Assembly: GCA_021209875.1 (NCBI GenBank)
Contig: JAGYVD010000001.1
Location: forward strand, 6,882,001 to 6,946,000
Direction of reading: 5' to 3'
DNA length: 64,000 nucleotides
Source of the DNA: Rosellinia necatrix
Taxonomy: Eukaryota; Ascomycota; Sordariomycetes; Xylariales; Xylariaceae
The notes under the pieces were generated by a model. It made no database searches. It had not been told where the DNA came from and saw only the letters and a program-made list of their open reading frames with translations. Position 1 is the stretch's first letter; every line of letters begins with the position of its first letter. The position numbers and the translations under genes are program-made. Below, piece by piece: positions 56,002-64,000 of the stretch.

Positions 56002-57555
56002 CTATACATATTCTTCCCACATCAGACCCAAGGCACGCAACATCCATTGAACGATGCGCGCATGGAAGCGGGTTAGGGTTTCTCTGCTATAGCAGCCCGA
56101 GTTGTAGCAGCTGTTCAGTATAATCCGGCCTTTCCAGGTGTATATGAAGCACTTGATAGATGGCCCTGCAACCGTATTGCCGGCCCAGAAGTCGTTGATC
56201 GTCCACTCGCCGCCGTACGAGTGGTTGATATAGGAATCGACCAGCCCGAGGCTTGCCGCCGATGGTGTCGAGTCCGTAGGCCTCTCCGCCGTCAGAGCTG
56301 GCGTCAGCTTCTCGGCAATCACCGGCAGTGCAGCCCAGATGTCTGGCTTGGAGTCGGCGAGGCGGTGCCAGTAGAAGTTGGTCAGTTCGGATGCGGCATC
56401 TGATATGTCCTTGCCCTCGATGGCCAGCGCCATGGGTAGCACGCAATGGTGGTCGCCGAAGGGATACGCCGCCGCCGCCGCCGCCTTCACCTTAGCCTTC
56501 TCTCCGCCATCAGGGTAATGGGTGCGCAGGTCGAAGTTGGCCAGGCCGACGTAGGTAGATCCCACGCCCTCATTGGCCGCGAGCTGCTCATCCCTGGTCG
56601 CAAAGACGAGGGCTGCGTGCCAGACGCCCGTGATGGAGAGCTTGCGCCCTTTGCACGACGCGACGATCGCCTCGCTGAGCCCCGCCCCCAGCTTGGTCTC
56701 CTCGTACGAGTTGCCCGCCGGGGGTCGTCCTCCCCTTCTTCCTCCTCCCGCAGGGGTCAGGGACGACGCGTTCGGCATCTTGATTCGGGCAGCTGGGCAT
56801 GCTGCCAGGGGCTGCATGATTTCGTCCGCTAGCCTGCCGGCAGACTCATCGGAGATGCCATGCAGATCGACGATGTCCAAGGGCCTGGGCTGGAGGCGGC
56901 CGACCTCAGAGCCGTCGAGCCTGGGTTCAGCGGGGATAATGAGGGCCGTAAAGAAGAGATTCCAAAAACGTAGCATTCCGCGCCCATCGAGATGATAGTG
57001 CTCCGTTTGCAGGAAGAGGTGATTGGTCTTAGTAAGATAATAGAGAGTGACCTGATTGGTCTTGGTCAAACCTTGCCACAGGTCTAGCGCGCTCCGGTCG
57101 TGGATGACGACGAAGGTCCGGCTCACCCACGCCTCGAGCTCCCCCGGTGTGTCTAGGGAAGTGTAGGTCTTGCCGCGTTTCGCGGGGAGACAAGCGATGT
57201 CTGGGCACTCATGGCGTATCTGGATCCAGGCTCTTCGAAATGCCGCTGCAAGCTCATCAACACCACCTTGTCGAGTCGTGTGAAATTGGACATGTGTACC
57301 AAGGAGGAAGCGGCCGGCCTGTCCTGCGGGCACCGAGACCCTGCAATAGACTTTCTCCATGAAGCCATACTCTTGCTCGTGTTGCTGGGTTCCAACCCTC
57401 CTCCAGGTTCTCGCGATAGTGGCGTCCATTACGGGCAGAGGCATATGGATCATCAATGTTCCAGCACTTCGAAGGTTGTATGCGACTTGACGACCACCCC
57501 CCAGTAATATCCCCCCCAAGGACGATAGATGTACGATGCCATTTTGGCTTATCAC
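56002..57555 (-). CDS. Condensation/acyltransferase-superfamily protein
   Basis: Open frame of 517 residues. The diagnostic catalytic motif HYHLDGRG (HxxxDG) is in the middle (about residue 197), as in CoA-dependent acyltransferases and NRPS condensation domains. Near the C-terminus, INHSYGGEWTINDFWAGNTV occupies the place of the DFGWG-type solvent-channel motif. ARTWRRVGTQQHEQEYGF near residue 50 resembles the N-terminus of fungal members, so the true start may be the Met at residue 35 or 43 (57453 or 57429) rather than 57555. These enzymes transfer acyl groups to hydroxyls or amines in secondary metabolism. A low-complexity GGGRRGGRPPAG insert sits at about 270. Substrate unknown. Divergent to the P450 at 58126. 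Confidence 0.83.
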   Translation of the reverse strand: MISQNGIVHLSSLGGILLGGGRQVAYNLRSAGTLMIHMPLPVMDATIARTWRRVGTQQHEQEYGFMEKVYCRVSVPAGQAGRFLLGTHVQFHTTRQGGVDELAAAFRRAWIQIRHECPDIACLPAKRGKTYTSLDTPGELEAWVSRTFVVIHDRSALDLWQGLTKTNQVTLYYLTKTNHLFLQTEHYHLDGRGMLRFWNLFFTALIIPAEPRLDGSEVGRLQPRPLDIVDLHGISDESAGRLADEIMQPLAACPAARIKMPNASSLTPAGGGRRGGRPPAGNSYEETKLGAGLSEAIVASCKGRKLSITGVWHAALVFATRDEQLAANEGVGSTYVGLANFDLRTHYPDGGEKAKVKAAAAAAYPFGDHHCVLPMALAIEGKDISDAASELTNFYWHRLADSKPDIWAALPVIAEKLTPALTAERPTDSTPSAASLGLVDSYINHSYGGEWTINDFWAGNTVAGPSIKCFIYTWKGRIILNSCYNSGCYSRETLTRFHARIVQWMLRALGLMWEEYV

Positions 57556-58125
57556 GGCCCACCACCGTCAAAAATTACAAATTGCTTCATTCTTAGGTAG
57601 AGGTGAACCGCTGCAGCATGATTATAAATTCCTGCAGTCAGATGACGACTGGGAGGCTGCAATCTGATCTGCGGCTTATGCAGTTGTGTCACAATCCGAC
57701 GAGCTGCGAAACTCCTTAGGACGAGTTGCATCCTCCGGATCTGGGTACCCCTGATCCATGCGGCAATCTGCTCGTGCACTACAGAGAGATGTCGACAACA
57801 GACGGATGGTGTTGATCGGTGCGGGGGGCCTGGACGATACGATGCCCTGCACATGTTAATCTACCGGCCATATTGAAACACGGTGGGTCTACTACGCAAC
57901 ACGCGCCGGCCGGATGATGATGGCGGGGTTAGAGTGGGAATGGGAGTTCCGGTATAGGGCACAGAGGAGGCGACTCTCCATCAACAGGTCCTTTCCGCGG
58001 GGTTGATCAAGGGTGCGAGGGCAGGTCGCTTAGGACCATCGAATCTAGGTTCACGATCCTCCTACTACGCACGTTCGTTTCTTCAATCTACCAATCTTTA
58101 TTATTTTCGACAACGAGGCACAGCA
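57556..58125. promoter_or_regulatory. Divergent intergenic region between acyltransferase-like gene and P450
   Basis: 570 bp between head-to-head genes, so a shared promoter is possible. No specific sites recognised. Confidence 0.5.
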
Positions 58126-60008
58126 ATGGAACTCCTAGATCAAACCTTCTGGGTGCAGTTGCATCCCATCTTCTTCAACCGCCAGATGCAATACGAACTG
58201 GGCGTAATTTCGTCACTATTCGTTCTTTGCGTGATCTACTTCAGCATCGGCTCTCGAGGGGCGTCTAAATTGCCCTTGGTCAACCCGAAGAAATGGTTTG
58301 AATTGTCGAAGTCAAGGATTAAGGAAGAGTTCATTGCACAGGCTCCCTACATCTTGGAAAAGGGATTCGTGCTGAGTGGCGATAAGCCCTTCCGTATCAA
58401 TGCGGACATTGGAGAAGTCACCGTTCTTCCTCCGGAGTATGCTAACGAGATCCGAAACGATGAACGATTGAGCTTTGCGAGATACATGTATAGAGTAAGC
58501 TGTTTGTTGGATCGTCCAGAGTGTTCTGTTTTCTTCTTTTTTTCCCTTTAAAGGAATTCTCATCTTACTCGACGCAGAATTTCCACGCCCACCTCCCAGG
58601 ATTCGAAGCATTCATAGAAGGAGGTAGAGACTCGCGACTCGTCAAATTCGTTTCGCAGCAGCAATTGACAGTTATTCTAAGTATAACTTCCCCTATTTCG
58701 TCTCCTTGGTACAGACTAACGCGGATAGACCAAATCACGAAACCCCTTTCAGACGAAACCGGTTTAACACTAAAGGATGTTTTGGGTGATAATGATTGTT
58801 AGTCTACCTAGATTCGGCATCGCTGAAGTATACAGACTAACATTGTCGTGAAGCTTGGCACAACATCGCCCTTAAAGAGGAGATGCTACACGTAGTGGCT
58901 CGGCTGTCGTCAAGGGTAATGCTTGGGGAGGAGCTGTGCCGCGATGAGCGCTGGTTGCACGTCACTGTTAGATATACCGAGGTCGCTTTCCAGGCGGCGC
59001 AATACCTACGCATATTTCCGTATTTCATTCGACCTGTCCTCCACTGGTTCCTCCCGCAGTGCCGCCAAGCTAGATCTCTCGTCCGGTCCGCCCGAGAGAT
59101 CATTCATCCGGTGCTCCAGCAGCGCCGGATCATGAAGATGCTGCAGGGACCCGGCAAGGAGATCAAGTTCAATGACGGCTTTGAATGGTTCGAGCAAGCG
59201 GCGAAGGGGAAGCCCTATGACCCCGCTATCTCGCAGCTTATGATGAGTTTCAGTGCCATTCATACTTCAGCTGAGTACGTTTTCGCTTCCTATTGCCCAA
59301 GACCCTATACTGGTCTCTGCTTACACTCTTAAGCCTTGCGGTTCAGGTACTTCTCGATATCGCCGGGAACCCTGATATAATCGGGCCTATGCGCGAGGAG
59401 ATCATCAGAGTTGTCTCTGAACATGGGTGGAGAAAAACCTCACTATACAACCTTAAGTTGATGGATAGTGTGCTTAAGGAGTCCCAGCGCCTGAAGCCGG
59501 TTCTATCAGGTAAGCCATAGCTTATATGGTTCTGACTTAGTTTCTAAGGCTTCTAACACGCGATCCTTAATCAATAGCCGCAATGCGCCGTGTCGCTACA
59601 AGTGACGTTGAGCTCTCAGACGGCACTGTGATCAAGAAGAACGCCATGGTGGCTGTTTCCGCAAGGCGTCACTGGGATCCCCAAGTGTACCCTGACCCTG
59701 ATAAATGGGACGGGTTCCGCTTCCTTCACATGCGTCGTACCGAGGGGCAAGAACATGTTGCCCAACTTGTGAGCACCAGTCCATCCCATCTCGGGTTCGG
59801 CCATGGGCTACACGCGTGCCCGGGGCGCTTCTTTGCCGCCAATGAACTCAAAGTCTTGCTGTGTCATTTGTTACTGAAATATGACATCTCTATGGTAGAT
59901 GGATATGTCCCGAAGCCGGCGGTCTCGGGGTTTCATGTCAATGCTGACCCGGAAGCACAGCTATGTATCAGGCGGCGGCAGGAGGAGATAGATCTTTCGG
60001 ACGTCTAA
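58126..60008 (+). CDS. Cytochrome P450 (ent-kaurene-oxidase-like group)
   Basis: Six exons, join(58126..58494, 58578..58680, 58729..58797, 58854..59274, 59334..59509, 59578..60008), 522 residues; five GT-AG introns of 48-83 nt, all in phase. One N-terminal anchor helix (LGVISSLFVLCVIYFSIGS) is followed by LPLVNPKKWFELSKSR. FARYMYR joined to NFHAHLPGFEAF, SRLVKF, LGDND, WHNIALKEEMLHVVARLSSR and LGEELCRDERW are typical of fungal CYPs near the ent-kaurene oxidase/dimethylallyl tryptophan-cluster group. The I-helix reads SAIHTSAD, ExxR is ESQRL, and the heme loop LGFGHGLHACPGRF has Cys at about 460. It is ER-anchored. Its I-helix motif matches the P450 at 46367. Substrate unknown. Confidence 0.92.
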
Positions 60009-60548
60009 CCATCTTGTATGGTCATAGAGGTTACGCAAGTTTGCAACGAATAGCCCTAGCTTCAATATAGTTTGCTATGATATCTGATGAAGTTAATGAA
60101 ATTGTAAAAGCCCCAAAACTCCCTCGAGGCAACTATTATGTCTCCAAGTATACGTCTATAGGAGGTTCGCTTTATCATACTTATACATAAAAGCCTCCAG
60201 TTTCCACTTGCTAGGTATTAATTGTGCTAAGGTGATGCAGGACCATTGCATTTGGGCTGTAGCGTCCCCGGAACCGCAGCGTTTTTATCTAGTATAAACA
60301 CCTGTTAGAATATCCTCCGCCATCTTTATTTCTACTGCCGTCCAGCTACCGTGCGTTAAACCAGCGGTGTCGGATAGCCGTCCATTTGATGCTCACCTAG
60401 GTGGGGTAGTACCCCGGCGTCTACCAGGATTCCATATGAAGTCCCTTCTTACATTTACAATCTTACGTCCTCACTAATTTGCCATTTTATTCTACTGTTA
60501 CTTGCCTGTTCCATAGTCGGCCTAAGAAGTCTGACTGTTATATAACCA
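60009..60548. other. Intergenic region, putative promoter of the acyl-CoA ligase gene
   Basis: 540 bp between tandem plus-strand genes, nothing specific seen. Confidence 0.65.
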
Positions 60549-62709
60549 ATGGCTTCTAAAACATCGAGCCAAGCGCCCAACGCTCTGGCTAATCAGGGTC
60601 AGGGCGATTTGTCCATAGTTCACGGGCGCCGCGACATACCGCTTCTGAATCTTGACTTGGGGTCTCTCATCAGGAACCAATCGAAGGCCCTCGGAACTCG
60701 CCCTGCGGTGATAGCTCCATCCTCCGGAGGCTCAAAACGATGGAGTTATGCAGAGTTGGAGGAACATAGCAGGGCACTCGCTAGAGCCTTGCTGGCAATG
60801 GGTGTTACCAAAGGAGATCGCGTGGCCATTTTTGCAGGAAATACACTTGAGTACTGTGCTCTTGTTTTCGCTGCTGGTCGGATTGGTGCAATACTCGCCA
60901 CACTCAACATCACTTATACCCCATATGAACTACATAGAGCACTCAAGCATATCGGTATTGGAGAACCCAGCCCCAGATTCTGGTTAATACGTGTTAACCC
61001 CGATACAGAATGCAAGGTTCTATTCCTCTCGCCCAGCATATGTAGAGGAGAAGGCCAATACATCGACTTAGTCTGCGATGCCCCAGATCTGCCCGCGCTA
61101 GAAGCAGTTGTTCTCCTCGACGGAGAAGAGCACGGGACGAAACCGCGATGCATTCTGTATCCACAGCTCCGAAAACTCTCTTGCAAGATCAGCGATAAGA
61201 CGTTAGAGGACGTAGAGCGCGCGGTCGATCAGCACGACATCTGCAACCTACAATTCACAAGCGGGACGACGGGGAACCCGAAGGCGGTCCAGCTAACACA
61301 CCAGTAAGTAAAACCATTGACCACCACCACCACCACTACCACTATCACTACTGCCCACCGACCGCACACACAGAAAGAAGACCACCACCGGTTCGTGAGC
61401 AAAAGAAGAGAGAGAGAGAGAGAGTGTGTGTGTGTGTGTGTGTGTCTCGACCAAAGACGACATCTGACCACCATTCCCAGCAACATCATCAACAACGGGC
61501 GCATCAACGGGCGGCAGATGGGCCTGGGGACGGCCGACGTGCTGTGCTGCCCGCCGCCGCTCTACCACGCGTTCGGGCTGGTGCTGGGCCTCCTCGCGGC
61601 GCTGACGCGCGGCGCGGCCGTGGCGTTCCCGAGCCCGCTCTTCGACGCGGGCGCGGCCATCCGCTGCGTGCGCGACGAGCGCTGCACGGCGCTGCACGGC
61701 GTGCCCGCCATGTGGGTGGCGTACCTGCAGCACGTGGCGCCCGGGCAGGACCTCGCCGGCGTCCAGACGGGCATCTCGGGCGGCTCGCCCGTGCCCCGCC
61801 CGCTGATGGAGGCCATACAGACGAGGCTGAAGGTGAAGAACTTGACCATCGCGTTCGGTCAGTGGCGCCCCCCCCCTCCCCCTCCGCTCCGCATTGCATG
61901 AAGAGTTCAAGGGGAGGGGTTGGTGGATTTGGTTGTTGACTATGAGTTAGGCATGACGGAGACGTCGCCCACCGCGTTCATGACGAGCCGGTTCGACCCC
62001 ATCGACAGGCAGCTGGGGACTGTCGGCCAGGTCCTGCCGCATACGTCGGCCAAGATCGTCGATGCGCAGGGGAGGATAGTCCCCGTGGGCCGGCGGGGGG
62101 AGGTCTGCTTCGCCGGATATCTTCTGCAGAAGGGGTATTGGCGGGATCCGAAGCAGACGGCCGCGGTGATGAAGCGCGACGACGCCGGCGTGCTGTGGAT
62201 GCACTCCGGGGACGAGGGGTTCCTGGATAAAGACGGATATTGTACCGTCACGGGACGTATTAAAGACATAATTATTAGAGGTATGTGCTTCCAGCAGAAA
62301 CCCTTAACGAGCCCCTTCGAATCCCCCCTAGAATGGTCTTGATTAATTATGCCCCGGGTGAATAGGGGGAGAAAACATCTACCCAGCAGAGATAGAGGAA
62401 CGACTCATGCAGCACCCCGCGATTGCGAGCGCGGCGGTTGTCGGCGTCAAGGACTCCAAGTATGGAGAGACCGTAGGCGCGTTCTTGGAGGTCCGGAGGG
62501 GCGCGGAGAAGATAGAGCCCGAGAAGGCACGAGCGTGGGTGAGAGAGCGGTTGGCATACCACAAGGCTCCGGTGCATATCTTCTGGGTGGGTGAGGGGGA
62601 GAGCGTAAAAGCTCTGCCGTTAACGGGGAGTGGCAAAGTTCAGAAAGAAAAGTTAAGGGGACTCGCTAACTCCTTGGTAAAGGGGGGGAATAGGGGTTCG
62701 AAGCTCTGA
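60549..62709 (+). CDS. Acyl/aryl-CoA ligase (4-coumarate:CoA ligase-like) with peroxisomal signal SKL
   Basis: Five exons, join(60549..60954, 61009..61303, 61481..61857, 61951..62280, 62366..62709), 583 residues, all GT-AG and in phase. ANL-superfamily motifs appear in order: LQFTSGTTGNPKAVQLTHH (AMP-binding loop, about 217), CCPPPLYHAFG, GISGGSPVP, GMTETSP (about 360), SGDEGFLDKDGYCTVTGRI, KDIIIRGGENIYPAEIEE, and GSGKVQKEKLRG with the C-terminal catalytic Lys. The protein ends ...RGSKL, a canonical type 1 peroxisomal targeting tripeptide. It adenylates a carboxylic acid and forms its CoA thioester, probably inside peroxisomes. The 54-nt first intron is a multiple of three without stops, so its retention would give a longer protein. 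The second intron carries microsatellites. Confidence 0.92.
61406..61446 (+). repeat. (GA)n(GT)n microsatellite inside an intron
   Basis: About nine GA units followed by about eleven GT units, in the 177-nt intron 61304..61480 of the CoA-ligase gene; a CCA-rich tract lies near its 5' end (61319-61342). Confidence 0.95.
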
Positions 62710-63178
62710 TTGTTGTGTTGTGATACTTGGCGCTGACGTCAACAACTTGATCAATGCTGTGCCTGTTTACCTAGGAAGGGTGAATAGCTAGACTTAGAGT
62801 GCCTAGTGAGTCACTTGGTTGACGTCAGTAGCTTTCTCCCGCGAAAATGGCGACTATACCTAACTAGAGTCGATACCATGCCTCAGTTCGAAGTTGCAGA
62901 CACATGCATACTATTGCCGGTACATTTTTAGTACTGAAGCACTTGCTTATAGCTCAGCTGCTCGTACGTTCATATGGGTTAAATGAATCACGCACGGTCA
63001 GCTCTACGGCTCCTTGGCTTTGGATTCAAAGTAACTAGCATTAATCCTCTGGCATTCGGCATCATGATACCCTATAATCTGGCCTCGGATGCTACTTTGT
63101 ATTGATGACTAAATCGCAATTTCCGTGATATAGTGCGTTGCCCCCGTAACACCAATAAATGCCATTTCGAATGCTTGC
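62710..63178. other. Intergenic region between converging genes
   Basis: 469 bp, no gene seen. Confidence 0.7.
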
Positions 63179-64000
63179 TCATACCTGGTTCCCCTGTGCA
63201 ACAACCCTCTTCGACGTACAAACCGGACAGCCGCTCTCAACTCGATCGCGCAGGAGGCGAGCGTGAGTAACCTTGCTTCCAACAAACCTCCCCCTTCGTG
63301 ACCGCCCTTCCTCGGCGTTACCAGTCAGAGCTGGATCGACATCCTGCCCTGGGTGAAGGGTCTCGAGCAGGTGCGTGATGTGAAATACGTGGCCACATGC
63401 AAACCCTACTAAAGTTTCCATTTCCCATTCAGAAAATGGATCATGACAAGTAGCGCAGTGGCCAGGTTGAACCTCCTGGCGGTCACAGTCGGTGTGCAGA
63501 TTAGTTGTAGCCTCGGGGGGTACGGATGGCTTCACTGCAAAAGCCGTTATCGGGGTACCCGAACCGTTAGTTCGAGGTGTTTCAGTTGGGGATAGGAGCT
63601 CCACAGCCGAAGCCTTAGGAGCATCTTTCGCCTCAATGTCTACGTGGGTAGCGGAGTGAACCATAACATCGAATTTAATCCCCCTCCTTTGGCCGTTACG
63701 GAGTTGACTTTGCGCGGCCGCAACCTCTGACCTGAGAACTCGGGCGACTCCCGATGATATGCTGAATTGAATCTCATGTTCCTTCATTATATGTTTCAGT
63801 CCCTCTCGAAGGCCGGGAATTTCGAGGCCCTCTGGAATACGTCGGACGAGGGTGATGGGGTTAATCGATGTTCCAACTTCTTCTAATAAACCTCGGATGA
63901 AGCGCGGCTTATCCATGCTGTACTTTAAGAGATCCTCCCATAGATCAGGGTCGTCTTGCTCCCTCGCGAACGCGATAGCCTGAGACACGTCTCCAAGGCG
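63179..64000 (-). CDS. VPS41: VPS41 homologue, C-terminal part (HOPS complex); continues beyond the window
   Basis: Partial gene: the frame is open through position 64000, giving the last 270 or so residues. It contains the end of the clathrin-heavy-chain repeat region (AIAFAREQDDPDLWEDLL, then KPRFIRGLLEEVG, then VRRIPEGLEIPGLREGLKHI), which is characteristic of VPS41. It ends with a RING-H2-like finger: CATCHDPF, CGHVFHITHL and CPVCTSKRV. VPS41 is a HOPS subunit that tethers vesicles and vacuoles at the vacuolar membrane via Ypt7. The stop used (TGA at 63181-63179) follows CAG|GTATGA, which could also be a donor site, so a short last exon cannot be excluded. Confidence 0.9.
   Translation of the reverse strand, partial: RLGDVSQAIAFAREQDDPDLWEDLLKYSMDKPRFIRGLLEEVGTSINPITLVRRIPEGLEIPGLREGLKHIMKEHEIQFSISSGVARVLRSEVAAAQSQLRNGQRRGIKFDVMVHSATHVDIEAKDAPKASAVELLSPTETPRTNGSGTPITAFAVKPSVPPEATTNLHTDCDRQEVQPGHCATCHDPFSEWEMETLVGFACGHVFHITHLLETLHPGQDVDPALTGNAEEGRSRRGRFVGSKVTHARLLRDRVESGCPVCTSKRVVAQGNQV

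Noticed and set aside
61293..61910. Minus-strand frame across the CoA-ligase intron and exon 3
   Set aside because: It is antisense to a clear adenylation domain and runs through microsatellites.
1..64000. tRNA or rRNA genes
   Set aside because: I looked for TTCGA-type T-loops with matching acceptor stems and found none convincing; a covariance-model search would be decisive.

Overview
The window is nuclear DNA of a filamentous ascomycete, most likely a Sordariomycete-type Pezizomycotina; I cannot name the species. The reasons are short GT-AG introns (about 40-180 nt), long gene-free stretches, HET-domain and PTH11/rhodopsin-like membrane proteins, three fungal cytochrome P450s, an NRPS-like reductase, and a 1.9 kb extremely AT-rich block that looks like the result of RIP (repeat-induced point mutation). 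All exon structures below were built by hand from splice motifs, reading phase and family resemblance; none has transcript support.

Layout. 0-6.3 kb: an NAD(P)-dependent MDR-family reductase (-) and a large Myb/SANT protein resembling Reb1/TTF1 (-). 7.7-13.3 kb: a HET-domain protein (+) and a rhodopsin-like membrane protein (-). 15.9-20.2 kb: a small GC-rich protein of unknown role, a metallophosphoesterase and an alpha/beta hydrolase (all -). 20.7-33.8 kb is accessory and metabolic: an NRPS-like reductase gene (A-T-R, -) cut in two by a RIP-degraded terminal-inverted-repeat element, a five-exon P450 (-), a divergent UbiA-superfamily membrane enzyme (+), and a second rhodopsin-like protein (+). 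34.4-41.3 kb is mainly housekeeping: a MYND-finger protein (-), eIF3 subunit e (-), divergent mitochondrial ribosomal protein mL49 (+), and a PLP-dependent fold-type II lyase-like enzyme (-). 42.5-43.8 kb: a six-exon collagen-like transmembrane protein (-). 46.4-62.7 kb is a second accessory block: P450 (-), sugar-type MFS transporter (+), a TauD-type dioxygenase fused to a HAD phosphatase (+), a condensation/acyltransferase-like protein (-), a six-exon P450 (+) and an acyl-CoA ligase ending in the peroxisomal signal SKL (+). The window ends inside VPS41 (-).

How the genes may work together. The NRPS-like reductase, P450 and UbiA enzyme look like the core of a terpenoid or meroterpenoid-like pathway whose reductase has been lost to a TA-targeting transposon. 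In the 46-63 kb block, two P450s share an unusual A-I-H-T type I-helix motif and sit near an acyltransferase-like gene, a 2-oxoglutarate oxygenase fusion and a peroxisomal CoA ligase. That is a plausible small-molecule cluster, but no backbone synthase is visible there. The most novel-looking items are the collagen-like membrane protein, the TauD-HAD fusion, the UbiA enzyme with altered Asp motifs, and the cleanly delimited RIP-degraded element.
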